This document shows, piece by piece, positions 1 to 7,532 of a stretch of DNA of 64,000 bases. Under the pieces are notes generated by a model, which was not told the DNA's origin, searched no databases, and saw nothing but the letters and a program-made list of their open reading frames with translations. The stretch is taken from assembly GCF_003096095.1 (NCBI RefSeq), contig NZ_CP015453.1:3720001-3784000 (forward strand), in the 5' to 3' direction. How positions within the stretch are numbered: position 1 is the stretch's first letter; the number at the start of each line of letters is the position of its first letter. The position numbers and the translations under genes are program-made. The DNA comes from Dietzia psychralcaliphila (GTDB lineage Bacteria; Actinomycetota; Actinomycetes; Mycobacteriales; Mycobacteriaceae).

Positions 1-10
1 AGCACACCGC

Positions 11-35
11 CCCGCACAGCCCCGCACAGCCCCGC
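11..35. repeat. 10-bp tandem repeat at the window edge
   Basis: The unit CCCGCACAGC is present twice in a row (11-20, 21-30) and followed by half a unit. It lies downstream of the erm stop codon. No function is evident. Confidence 0.6.
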
Positions 36-92
36 GCCGCGGTGACGGGCACCGAGTCGGGGGCTGGGGTCCGGAGCAGATCGGCACCCGCC

Positions 93-869
93 TCACTTCT
101 GACGCCCCAGTGCCGCGTACAACGCGACCCAGTCCTGCGCGGTGAGATCCCTGGGCAGGGCATCCGGCGCGACGCCCGCCCGGGCGATGACCCCGCGGAC
201 TGCAGATCTGCGCCGCGGGTGTACCACGGTGGCCAGGATCGCGGCGATGCCCCGGCCGCGTCCGGTGAAGACGTCGTGAACGAACCGGCGGTAAGCACTA
301 CGGTCCTGGTCCGCGAGAAGAGGACGAGGCCTCCGGTACAGGACGAGCAGTGCTCCGTCGACGGTCGGCTCCGGCCGGAAGGCCCGGCGGGGCACCCGGC
401 GATGCAGGGTGAACTCGATCCACGGCCACCACTGCGCGGTCATCATGGTCGCGCCCCCGACGCCTGCTCGTCGACGCGCGACCTCCCACTGGACCAGCAG
501 GACGGCCGTCGTCGTGGACGGGGAGTGGAGCAGTTTGCGCAGGATCGAGGTGGTGAGGTGGAACGGGAGGTTGCCCACCACCACATGGGGAGTAGTCGGC
601 AACGGCCACTGCACGAAGTCCGCGTGGACCAGCTCAACGTCTGTAGCGAGCGAACCCTGGAGATGCTCGACTGTCCGGGAATCGATCTCCACCGCCGTCA
701 GTGGGCGATCCAGGGACTGCAACGGGGTGGTCAGTGCACCCCTCCCGGGCCCGATCTCGATGATCGGCCCCGAGGTCTCGTCGACGATGTCGATGATCTC
801 GTCGATGACCGTGGTGTCGGTGAGGAAGTTCTGGCCGTGCTCGTGCCGGCCGCCCCGATAGGTGGGCAT
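93..869 (-). CDS. erm: Erm-family 23S rRNA adenine N6-methyltransferase
   Basis: Predicted to methylate A2058 of 23S rRNA, which gives macrolide-lincosamide-streptogramin B resistance. The 258-residue length is normal for the family. Visible motifs are GQNFL (residues 12-16, motif X), the SAM-binding EIGPGRGAL (38-46), the acidic VEID (60-63), HADF (82-85) and the catalytic NLPF (100-103) followed by HLTT. The Erm-like N-terminus and NLPF rather than NLPYN favour Erm over housekeeping KsgA. The ATG at 869 has GGAG at 879-882, nine bases upstream. That GGAG can be drawn into a hairpin with upstream leader sequence, so expression is probably inducible by translational attenuation. The gene stands alone, downstream of and in the same direction as a TetR gene. 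No transposase or resistance-island hallmark is visible. The exact Erm class cannot be assigned from sequence alone. Confidence 0.92.
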   Translation of the reverse strand: MPTYRGGRHEHGQNFLTDTTVIDEIIDIVDETSGPIIEIGPGRGALTTPLQSLDRPLTAVEIDSRTVEHLQGSLATDVELVHADFVQWPLPTTPHVVVGNLPFHLTTSILRKLLHSPSTTTAVLLVQWEVARRRAGVGGATMMTAQWWPWIEFTLHRRVPRRAFRPEPTVDGALLVLYRRPRPLLADQDRSAYRRFVHDVFTGRGRGIAAILATVVHPRRRSAVRGVIARAGVAPDALPRDLTAQDWVALYAALGRQK

Positions 870-874
870 GTGTA

Positions 875-972
875 GACGCTCCGAATGAAGAGAGTGCGCC
901 CGGGCATGCAGAAGCGCCGCCCGGCTGGACCGCGGAGCGGCGGAAGCGTCCTACAGGAGGGAATCCGCCGCT
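875..972 (-). promoter_or_regulatory. candidate translational attenuator of erm
   Basis: In the minus-strand RNA four mutually exclusive segments can be drawn. Segment 1 (964-972, at the leader stop codon) pairs perfectly over 9 bp with segment 2 (936-944). Segment 3 (911-916, CGCTTC in RNA sense) pairs with segment 4 (877-882, GGAGCG, the erm Shine-Dalgarno) with one G-U pair. Segment 2 can instead pair with 915-920 (CGCCGC with GCGGCG). A ribosome stalled in the leader would block 1:2, allow 2:3 and free the ribosome-binding site, as in classical erm regulation. Pairings were found by eye; no energies were computed. Confidence 0.55.
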
Positions 973-1012
973 AGAAGCGACGGTCCCGAATCAATGAGGT
1001 GATGCACGCCAT
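971..1012 (-). CDS. putative erm leader peptide (13 aa)
   Basis: This short ORF reads MACITSLIRDRRF and ends 101 bp before the erm start codon. It contains R-D-R, matching the known R/K-x-R/K macrolide-arrest motif, close to its C-terminus, where stalling would cover the first arm of the downstream hairpin. It has no Shine-Dalgarno. However, a good -10 hexamer (TACACT, minus strand 1025-1020) ends 7 nt before the ATG, as expected for a leaderless transcript starting at the initiator codon. The assignment rests on position, motif and RNA folding; no homologue was searched. Confidence 0.5.
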   Translation of the reverse strand: MACITSLIRDRRF

Positions 1013-1019
1013 GACGAGG

Positions 1020-1025
1020 AGTGTA
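1020..1025 (-). promoter_or_regulatory. -10 element for the erm leader transcript
   Basis: The minus strand reads TACACT, fitting the actinobacterial TANNNT -10 consensus. A start 7 nt downstream coincides with the A of the leader ATG at 1012. No convincing -35 is seen. Confidence 0.45.
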
Positions 1026-1053
1026 ACGGACCCCTGGGGCATGTTCCCCGTCG

Positions 1054-1635
1054 TCACTCCCGGCGCGGCGGGTCCACAACCGGTGCCATCCAGCCTGAGA
1101 TGAACGCGCGCAGCTCGGCGTCGGGACGGGAGGCAGGGTCATCAAGGCAGAGCACCGACCAGCCCACGTGCACGGCGATGTCGGCCAGGTTCTCGACCCG
1201 GCCCTCGAGTTCGGGGAAGCGGGCGACGGCGGGAGAGAGCAGTGCCACCGCGTAGTCGTGTGCGCGGCGAGCTGCTCCCGGATCGAAGATCGGGTTGGCC
1301 GTTCCGGAGAGCGTGAGTTCCCGGAGCAACGGATCGCCGAGGACGTGGTGACGCGCCTGGATCATCATCTCGACGAACAGTCCCAGTGGCGTTTCGGTCG
1401 ACTCCATGAGTTCGGCGAACGCCCCGGTCAGCGAGGTGAGCCGGTCGGAAACCGCCTGCGACACCAGCTCCTCCCGCGTACCGAAGATCGAATGGACGGT
1501 CTGACGACTCACTCCCGCACGCCTGGCCACTCCGGCGACGTTCACGGCGGTGAAGCCCGACTCCCCGATCACGGCTCGGGTGGCCTCGAGGATGATCTCC
1601 CGGGATCGCACCCGACCATTATCTGCCAGCGTCAC
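1054..1635 (-). CDS. TetR-family regulator of the lipase/cholesterol oxidase operon
   Basis: A 193-residue TetR repressor. The N-terminal DNA-binding domain has its helix-turn-helix at about residues 31-50 (VARRAGVSRQTVHSIF), followed by a ligand-binding helical domain without an obvious subfamily signature. The start codon overlaps the lipase stop codon as ATGA (1632-1635), so it is the last gene of a three-gene operon with the lipase and cholesterol oxidase and is translationally coupled to them. A 5-bp-arm inverted repeat lies between the -35 and -10 of the operon promoter (4652-4672) and is a plausible autoregulatory site. The ligand is unknown; a sterol or fatty acid would fit the context. 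Confidence 0.85.
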   Translation of the reverse strand: MTLADNGRVRSREIILEATRAVIGESGFTAVNVAGVARRAGVSRQTVHSIFGTREELVSQAVSDRLTSLTGAFAELMESTETPLGLFVEMMIQARHHVLGDPLLRELTLSGTANPIFDPGAARRAHDYAVALLSPAVARFPELEGRVENLADIAVHVGWSVLCLDDPASRPDAELRAFISGWMAPVVDPPRRE

Positions 1636-2960
1636 GCGACGCTGCAGCCGAACCTCCCCCCGCCGTCAAGAGTGGAGATCAGCCAGGGGGTCACCTCGTC
1701 GTGGATCATCGTGTCGTGGATGAGCGGGCCGAAGTGGTCCGGGAGCGTCCAGCCGGGCGCCAGGGCGGGCACTGGGGTGGAGCGGAACGTCACGTCGCCG
1801 CCGGCAGCGCACCAGTCGTCGGCGAGGGCGCGGGCCTGGCCGTAGGGAACGGTGTCGTCGTTCGGTGAGGACGTGATGAGTACCGGCGCGGTGGGGGTCA
1901 GCCGGCCGAGCTTCTGGTCGTCGAGCACCGCTTGCGCCGAGGGGTCGCCGGCGATCCACTGGTCAAGGCTGCGCCCGTCAACGGTGAGGTCGGAGGTCCG
2001 CAGAAAGGGACTCGAGAATATGACGTCTGCGATGCACTTGGTCTCCAGCGAGGCCAAGGTGGCGCGACCGTGATCGGAGAGGGCGGCGCCGACGAGTGTG
2101 CGCAGCTCAGGGTAGCGATCGACCATCCCGTTGACGGACCATCCGATCACTCCGCCGATCAGGGTTCCGTCGATCTGCCGTAGTACCTGTTGGAGGTCGG
2201 CCACCGGCGCCCCCGCCCAGGCGCCGCGCAGGTCGAGTTCGGGCGCGTAGGTGGGATGTAGTTCCGCGGCCGCGGCGGTGGCGCCGCCGCCCTGTGAATA
2301 GCCCGCCAGAAGTAGAGGCGAGCTGGCACCTGCGAGGGCGCGGGCGGCGCGAGCAGCATCGAGCACGGCACGACCGGTTTCGACCCGGTCGACGTAGCTG
2401 TGGATTCGGGGGGTGCCCAGGCCGATGTAGTCGGTCACCACCACGCGCGCTCCCATCGCGTGCCATTTCGCGGCCGAGACGAGTTCCTGGTTCGCGGAGA
2501 GGAACGGGTCGGGATCAACTCCCGCCCACAGCCCACTGGGCACGGCGAGCGAGATGGCGCAGTGGTTGCCCTGGCCGGTGGTGCCCGGGGCGATGACGAC
2601 GGTCGGCCGTTCGCCTGGCCCTCGCCACGGCCCTGATTCCTCGATCACCATTGCAGTGACAACGGCGGGGGCGTCGTGGACATCGCGGGAGGTGAACATC
2701 ATCCGCGTCGCCGCAGCGGGCCAGGCGCCGTCCGCCCCGGGAAGAGTGGCCGGGATGGTGACGGACTGGGTACGGACCACCGCGCCGGGCTGCGCCGGTA
2801 GGTCGGCCGGCGGCTCGTAGAACGGATCGGCGACCATGTCGGACGTGTGCGCGTGGGTGTCCGCGGAACCGAGCGGGTCGGCGTGCGCGACGGGCGAAAT
2901 CCCGAGCCCGACGACGACGAGGGCAGCAGTGGCGGTGGCGAAGGCTCTGAGTCGACGCAT
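1632..2960 (-). CDS. secreted lipase, LIP family (alpha/beta hydrolase)
   Basis: Predicted secreted triacylglycerol lipase/esterase of the LIP family (the Candida lipase A-like group common in actinobacteria). Taking the internal ATG at 2960 gives 442 residues with a clean Sec signal: basic MRRLR, a hydrophobic core and a cut after AHA near residue 27. That ATG has GAAAGG just upstream. The first in-frame ATG (2984) abuts the stop of the preceding gene and lacks a ribosome site. The nucleophile is Ser222 in GYSQGG; probable partners are Asp in SPNDDTVPY (about 370) and His in LPDHFGP (about 408). It lies between cholesterol oxidase and TetR genes in one operon, suggesting extracellular release and oxidation of sterol esters or lipids. 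Confidence 0.85.
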   Translation of the reverse strand: MRRLRAFATATAALVVVGLGISPVAHADPLGSADTHAHTSDMVADPFYEPPADLPAQPGAVVRTQSVTIPATLPGADGAWPAAATRMMFTSRDVHDAPAVVTAMVIEESGPWRGPGERPTVVIAPGTTGQGNHCAISLAVPSGLWAGVDPDPFLSANQELVSAAKWHAMGARVVVTDYIGLGTPRIHSYVDRVETGRAVLDAARAARALAGASSPLLLAGYSQGGGATAAAAELHPTYAPELDLRGAWAGAPVADLQQVLRQIDGTLIGGVIGWSVNGMVDRYPELRTLVGAALSDHGRATLASLETKCIADVIFSSPFLRTSDLTVDGRSLDQWIAGDPSAQAVLDDQKLGRLTPTAPVLITSSPNDDTVPYGQARALADDWCAAGGDVTFRSTPVPALAPGWTLPDHFGPLIHDTMIHDEVTPWLISTLDGGGRFGCSVA

Positions 2961-2984
2961 GTCGGCCTTTCTCTGGGTTCGCAT

Positions 2985-4595
2985 CTAGAAGAGGTGGCCG
3001 ACGTCGTGCCTGACGATCCTGTCGAGTGCGCGTTCGGCGATGGCGGCGATGGTGAGCGACGGGTTGCAGGCGGCCGTAGTGCCGGGGATGAGGGCACCGT
3101 CGATCACGTACAGGCCCCGCTGGCCCATCACGCGTCCCTCCAGGTCGCAGACCTGGTTCATGGCGGCTCCGCCGAGGGGGTGCCAGGTGGAGTTGAGGAT
3201 CTCATTGGTGTCGGTGAGGTGACCGGACTCTCCCACGATCGCCCGCGCGGTACGCGAGATGTGCTGGTGGACGATGTGACCGTCACCTCCGGCGGGCCAC
3301 CGGATGACTCCGCGGTCCTGGGCGGGGTCGTACACGATCCGGCCCCGGTCGGCGCTCACGCCGTACCCCACCAACACAGTGCTGTGGATCGGCACCCCGA
3401 CGGAGGGCAGCGAGGCCTGGATGACGGTGTGAGCCGAGGCCGGGTCCTGCCAGTTGAGGCTGCCGTAGACCACAGGACCTCCCTGCACTGCCGGGAACCC
3501 GGCAGCCGGATCGGTCCAGATGTAGATCCGATCGGCGTTGGTGCCCCACCCCTCGCCGATCGCGTCGGGCAGGTCGGTCACCGCACCGTCCGCCTCGGCC
3601 CGGCCGAGGAGGGTGGTGGTGTTGACGGACCCGGCGGCGAGGATCAGCGCCGGTGCACGCAGGGTGAGCGTCCTCAGGAGGTTTCCGCCGACGTCGAGTA
3701 CGTTCACGTCGAGTTCCCAGGAGCCGTCCGGTGCGCGGCGCATCGCCCGGACATCGTGCAGCGGCCGCACGTCGACCAGTCCGGTCGCCTCCGCCTGAGC
3801 GAGGTAGGTGACATCGACCGAGTTCTTGCCCCCGTTGTTGACGCCCAGGGAGCTGTCACCGTTGGTGAACGACGGCCTCATCTCACCCCGCAGTTCGGCC
3901 AGGGCATAGTCCCAGTCGATCGGCATGGGGATCTTGCTGACCGGCAGGCCGGAGTCCCGGGCTCGCTGGGCGAAATGCCGTGAGGCCGCGTACTGGGGTG
4001 ACTCGATGAGTTGGTCGGGTGCCTCGGCGAGCCGGAGCATCCGGGCAACGCGGGGGAAGTACTCCCGGTCCATCTCGGGCCAGTCGATCGCGCTGGGAAA
4101 CCAGTCGGAGAAGAGCTCCTCGGTGGGCTGAAGCGACATGCCCTGATAGATCAGTGATCCGCCTCCCACCCCGGTGGGCAGGACCGCCGTCATGTTCTCA
4201 CCCACCGAGGCTTCGAGGAGTCCGGTGTAGCGAGGCAGATCGACCGGGCGACCGAACACCTCCGCGGCGCCGCCGAACCAGAGCGCGCGCTCATCCGGGG
4301 AGGTCGCACTGGGGAAGGTGTCGGAGTTCGGACCGGCCGGCCAGCGCCGTCCACGTTCGAGTACCACGACGGGTACCCCTGCCTGGGCCAGTCGCAGGGC
4401 GGAGACGCCGCCGCCGAACCCGCTGCCCACCACCAGGACGCGGTGCTCCTCGACCTCGTGGGGAATCCGTCCGGTGGCGGACGCGACGTCCGTGGCGTCG
4501 TCGGCCCGGGCCGCCGCGGAGTGCACGGTCGCCGCCGCGGTGATGCCGGCCGCGGCCACCGAGCCGAGGAAGCCCCGGCGGGAGATCTGCTGCAT
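2985..4595 (-). CDS. choD: Tat-exported cholesterol oxidase (GMC oxidoreductase)
   Basis: A 536-residue FAD-dependent GMC oxidoreductase of the actinobacterial cholesterol oxidase type, which converts cholesterol to cholest-4-en-3-one with H2O2 release. The N-terminus is a Tat signal (SRRGFLG, residues 5-11, then an Ala-rich core to about 31). The FAD dinucleotide loop is VVGSGFGGG at 55-63. The C-terminal block holds the catalytic His472 in WHPLGG and Asn511 in ACNPSLT, matching the His/Asn pair of this family. It is the first gene of the operon choD-lipase-tetR. A consensus promoter lies 50-80 bp upstream. Other steroid or alcohol substrates cannot be excluded; the length and end motif favour cholesterol oxidase. 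Confidence 0.85.
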   Translation of the reverse strand: MQQISRRGFLGSVAAAGITAAATVHSAAARADDATDVASATGRIPHEVEEHRVLVVGSGFGGGVSALRLAQAGVPVVVLERGRRWPAGPNSDTFPSATSPDERALWFGGAAEVFGRPVDLPRYTGLLEASVGENMTAVLPTGVGGGSLIYQGMSLQPTEELFSDWFPSAIDWPEMDREYFPRVARMLRLAEAPDQLIESPQYAASRHFAQRARDSGLPVSKIPMPIDWDYALAELRGEMRPSFTNGDSSLGVNNGGKNSVDVTYLAQAEATGLVDVRPLHDVRAMRRAPDGSWELDVNVLDVGGNLLRTLTLRAPALILAAGSVNTTTLLGRAEADGAVTDLPDAIGEGWGTNADRIYIWTDPAAGFPAVQGGPVVYGSLNWQDPASAHTVIQASLPSVGVPIHSTVLVGYGVSADRGRIVYDPAQDRGVIRWPAGGDGHIVHQHISRTARAIVGESGHLTDTNEILNSTWHPLGGAAMNQVCDLEGRVMGQRGLYVIDGALIPGTTAACNPSLTIAAIAERALDRIVRHDVGHLF

Positions 4596-4645
4596 TCGAT
4601 CCTCGGTCCCTCTTCAGTAGTGACGGGCGCCACTCACCCCGGGTG

Positions 4646-4674
4646 AAACTAGACAGTTCTTTCAAACCTGTCAA
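4646..4674 (-). promoter_or_regulatory. sigma-A-type promoter with embedded operator for choD operon
   Basis: On the minus strand TTGACA (4674-4669) is followed by exactly 17 bp and TAGTTT (4651-4646), an unusually good -35/-10 pair for this GC-rich DNA. An inverted repeat GACAG-N11-CTGTC (4652-4672) fills the spacer and overlaps the -35, a typical placement for a TetR-type repressor site. Confidence 0.6.
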
Positions 4675-4742
4675 GATTCGTCGACAGGAGCGATCCGCGC
4701 GACACCGGCCAGAATGCGTTGGGCCGAGCAGCGCGTCGCCCG

Positions 4743-5300
4743 TCAGGCGAGAGCGCGGGCCTGGGCGACGATCGCGGCCCGGCGGGACTCGCGAGTCGAC
4801 GCCGGCGAGATGAGCCTGGCGAGGTGCGGAAGGCAACCGTCCGCCGTGGTGATGGCGACGAGACTCAGCAGGAGCTCGGCGGAATACTCCCGGTCACGGC
4901 CCGGCAGCGCCCTGGTGAGTTGCCCGACCATCGAGGCGCAGCCGGACGCACGGGCCTCAGCCGATACCGGGTCGTCGAGTTCCAGGCCCTCCCAGGCCAA
5001 CAGGCGGGCGAGTTGCGGATCCTGCGCGGCGCGGTCGTGGAGGTCGCCGGCGAGACGGCCCAGCGCATCCGCCCCCTCCCCCACGATGACGATGCCGTTG
5101 AGCAGGCGCTCGACCTCGGCGGCGAGCACCGCGCCGAAGAGCCCGGCCTTGTCGCCGAAGTACTGGTAGATGCGCTCCTTGTTGACACCGGCCGCACGGG
5201 CGATCGCGTCGACGCGCGAGCCCGCCAGGCCCAGAGCGGCAAACTGCCCGGTCGCAGCCTCGAGGAGTTTGCGTCGCGTCGCTTCGGTGTCCCATGCCAT
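4743..5300 (-). CDS. TetR-family regulator
   Basis: A 185-residue TetR regulator starting at the ATG at 5300 (MAWDTEATRRKLLEAA). The longer in-frame upstream extension runs through the divergent promoter region and lacks protein-like character. The helix-turn-helix is VDAIARAAGVNKERIYQYF (about residues 31-49), typical of the family. It is transcribed away from the NAD(P)-binding oxidoreductase gene at 5443, and the shared 142-bp gap contains two inverted repeats, so it probably controls itself and that gene. The C-terminal domain gives no ligand clue. Confidence 0.85.
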   Translation of the reverse strand: MAWDTEATRRKLLEAATGQFAALGLAGSRVDAIARAAGVNKERIYQYFGDKAGLFGAVLAAEVERLLNGIVIVGEGADALGRLAGDLHDRAAQDPQLARLLAWEGLELDDPVSAEARASGCASMVGQLTRALPGRDREYSAELLLSLVAITTADGCLPHLARLISPASTRESRRAAIVAQARALA

Positions 5301-5315
5301 GCCCAGATGGTAATC

Positions 5316-5366
5316 CAACTGTTCGGTTGCTTCTGCTATCGTCGATCTCCAACCAAACATTTGGAG
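5316..5366. promoter_or_regulatory. paired inverted repeats, candidate TetR operators
   Basis: Two dyads lie in the divergent gap: CAAC-N6-GTTG (5316-5329) and CTCCAA-N8-TTGGAG (5347-5366). Both contain CCAA-type half sites. A TATCGT hexamer (5337-5342) between them could be the -10 of the rightward gene. Confidence 0.5.
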
Positions 5367-5442
5367 TTCCTGTGCTCACCCTTCTCCCGATCTCTGCAGG
5401 CTTTCGCCACCTCGCTCGGCGCAACACGACCACGGCCCGCCG

Positions 5443-6390
5443 ATGAGGGCGCTGGTGCTCGGCGCGCGAGGCGCGGTCGGATCGGCCGCCTCAGCCGCAC
5501 TGCGCGGTCGGGGGCACGAGGTGATCGGTGCGGGACGGCGAGCGCCCGACGACGGCGTGAGCATCGATGCGACGACGGCGGCGGGACTGACACGACTCGC
5601 GGATGAGGCGCGGCGTGCGGACGTCGTGCTCGACGCGAGCGGCCTGGAGCTCGCCGTCGTGCAGGCCGCGGTCGGCTCCACACCACTCGTGGACGTCTCG
5701 GCCACCGCCGCACACCTTGAGCAGCTGGCGACAGGAGTGCCGGACGGCGGCGCCGCCCTGCTCGGGGCGGGGATTGCGCCGGGCCTGAGCACCGTGTTGA
5801 TCCGGGCGCTGGACCCCGCACCCGGTGACGAGATTGACCTGGCCGTGGTGCTCGGGACGGGCGAGGCGCACGGCGCTGCGGCTGTGGACTGGACTGTGCG
5901 ACTGGCGGGCGCCACGCTGTACGCGGCGCCGGAGCCTCATCCGATCGTGAATTTCCGTACGCGTCGACGGCTACAGCTGCCCGGGGCGACGCCGCGCACC
6001 CACCTGCGGGCGGACTTTCCCGATGATCTGCTGATCGGGCGCCCCTCGGGCGTCGACGTACGTAGTTGGCTCGCGATGGACAGCCGCGTGGCGACCGCCG
6101 CGCTCGGCCTCGTGGGCGCGCTGCCCGCGCTCGCCCCGCTGCTGCGCAGCGCGCCTCACCTCGGCGGCCACGCATGGAGCGTGAGTGCGATCCACCGCGG
6201 CTCCGGACGGGCGCTCGCCGCCACCGGCGTTGGGCAGTCCGACGCGACCGGTCGGCTCGCCGCCCTCGCGGCGGAACGCCTCGTCACACTCGGGTTGCGC
6301 GGCCCCGTGACGATGGCGGACGCGGTGGGCGCGGACGAGCTGGAGCTCGCGGGCGGGCTGCGGTTGCACTGGCAGGAGGCGTCACGCTGA
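5443..6390 (+). CDS. saccharopine dehydrogenase-like NAD(P)-binding protein
   Basis: A 315-residue protein with an N-terminal Rossmann fold (VLGARGAVGSAASAAL, residues 5-20, glycine-rich loop) and the overall build of the saccharopine dehydrogenase-like family. A second conserved stretch, GIAPGLSTVLIRALDP (about 109-124), matches the GxxPGLSN-type segment of these proteins. The true substrate is not known; lysine metabolism is unlikely because no lysine-pathway partner is nearby. It is divergent from a TetR gene that probably regulates it. Start: ATG at 5443; no strong Shine-Dalgarno is evident. Confidence 0.75.
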   Translation: MRALVLGARGAVGSAASAALRGRGHEVIGAGRRAPDDGVSIDATTAAGLTRLADEARRADVVLDASGLELAVVQAAVGSTPLVDVSATAAHLEQLATGVPDGGAALLGAGIAPGLSTVLIRALDPAPGDEIDLAVVLGTGEAHGAAAVDWTVRLAGATLYAAPEPHPIVNFRTRRRLQLPGATPRTHLRADFPDDLLIGRPSGVDVRSWLAMDSRVATAALGLVGALPALAPLLRSAPHLGGHAWSVSAIHRGSGRALAATGVGQSDATGRLAALAAERLVTLGLRGPVTMADAVGADELELAGGLRLHWQEASR

Positions 6391-6478
6391 CGTCGTCGGA
6401 AACGATCCGACTCAACGCAGCGACGCGGGCGGGGAGTATGGCGATGCGACCACTCACCGTGGAGGCCACGAGTTCACA

Positions 6479-7393
6479 TCACGGTGCGTGGGTCCGCCGG
6501 TCGACAGCTACAGTCGCGGCGATCCGTGGCAGCAGCGCCCGGAGCTCGGCCACCGCCGCCTCGGCCAGCGGACGAACGGGACGGCGCACGGCGACCGTGT
6601 CCGTCAGGCCGAGGAGAACTGCGAGGTGTGCGACCACCCGGTAGCTCCCGTACCGGGCACACAGCTCCCACAACGGCGCCAATTGCGTAGCGATCGCGTC
6701 GACTTCCGCGCGATCACCGCGCTGCGCCGCGAGAGTCAGGGCCACCGCAGGCTCAGGCAGCGTGCCGCCGATGACGGAATACCAGACGTCAGCGCCACCG
6801 AGCAGTGCGTCACCGGCGAAGGCGTCACCACTGACTCCCAGCGTCACGTCATCGGGCACTGCCTTCCGGAGGGCGCCCAGCCGATCGGTGAACGCCGGCA
6901 CCGGAGCGCCGGGCAGCTTGATGGATCGCACCTGCGGCAGCGCGGCGATGCGCTCGTGCATCGAGTCGGTGAACGCGACGTGCGTCGTGCCCGGGTTGTC
7001 GTACACGCAGATCGGCACCGAGGACCGGGCGGCGACGTCCTCGAAGAACGCCACCACCTCCTCGTCGGTCAGGGGTTGATACGTCATCACCGACACCAGC
7101 AGGCCTGACGCGCCCGCCGACTGCGCGGCGTCGACGTTCCGGATCACGTCGGACAACGTGAGCGCGCCGACCCCGATGATCACCGGCACGTCGCCCGCGG
7201 CCGAGATGGCCGCCCGCGCCGCCTGCGCCCGTTCTGCCGTGGAGAGATAGGGGTAGGACCCGGTGGAACCGAGCGCCCCGATCGACTCGACGCCCGCCCC
7301 CACGAGCCGCTCCACGATGCGGGACAACCCGCCGGAGTCGACGCCGGCGTCGCTGAGTGGGGTGACAGGGAACGCGCTCAAGCCGGTGAACAT
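6479..7393 (-). CDS. DapA/N-acetylneuraminate-lyase superfamily aldolase
   Basis: A 304-residue class I aldolase of the dihydrodipicolinate synthase family. The ATG at 7393 (MFTGLSAFPVTPL) gives the canonical family start; the long open frame further upstream overlaps the divergent MFS gene and is a shadow. Visible features are GSTGSYPYLS (substrate loop, near residue 43), the catalytic Tyr in VYDNPGTTH (about 130) and the Schiff-base Lys in RSIKLPGA (about 157). In true DapA the lysine sits in IKEATG, so the altered surroundings and the lack of lysine genes suggest another 2-keto-acid aldolase. It is divergent from the MFS pump gene. Confidence 0.8.
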   Translation of the reverse strand: MFTGLSAFPVTPLSDAGVDSGGLSRIVERLVGAGVESIGALGSTGSYPYLSTAERAQAARAAISAAGDVPVIIGVGALTLSDVIRNVDAAQSAGASGLLVSVMTYQPLTDEEVVAFFEDVAARSSVPICVYDNPGTTHVAFTDSMHERIAALPQVRSIKLPGAPVPAFTDRLGALRKAVPDDVTLGVSGDAFAGDALLGGADVWYSVIGGTLPEPAVALTLAAQRGDRAEVDAIATQLAPLWELCARYGSYRVVAHLAVLLGLTDTVAVRRPVRPLAEAAVAELRALLPRIAATVAVDRRTHAP

Positions 7394-7500
7394 GGCTCCA
7401 CGATATTCCCGCGATGCTGGTGGGCCGGTGCCCTGCCCGCCGTCGTGACCCTGTTCGGGGTACATGGTGTCTGTGGTGGTCAACGGGCGGCGCGATTCCC

Positions 7501-7528
7501 AAACTATACCGACCGTACGGTACAGTTT
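7501..7528. promoter_or_regulatory. near-perfect 28-bp palindrome, TetR operator over the MFS promoter
   Basis: Arms AAACTATACCG and CGGTACAGTTT are 11 bp long with one mismatch, separated by 6 bp. The right arm contains TACAGT (7521-7526), a -10 hexamer placed 6 nt before the GTG start at 7533. Repressor binding would therefore directly block a leaderless transcript. The TetR gene downstream of the pump (9108) is the obvious ligand-responsive partner. Confidence 0.65.
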
Positions 7529-7532
7529 GCCG

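Noticed and set aside
93-1025. erm as part of a mobile resistance island
   Set aside because: No transposase, integrase, direct repeats or shift in composition is visible; the 10-bp repeat at the edge is not an insertion-sequence end.
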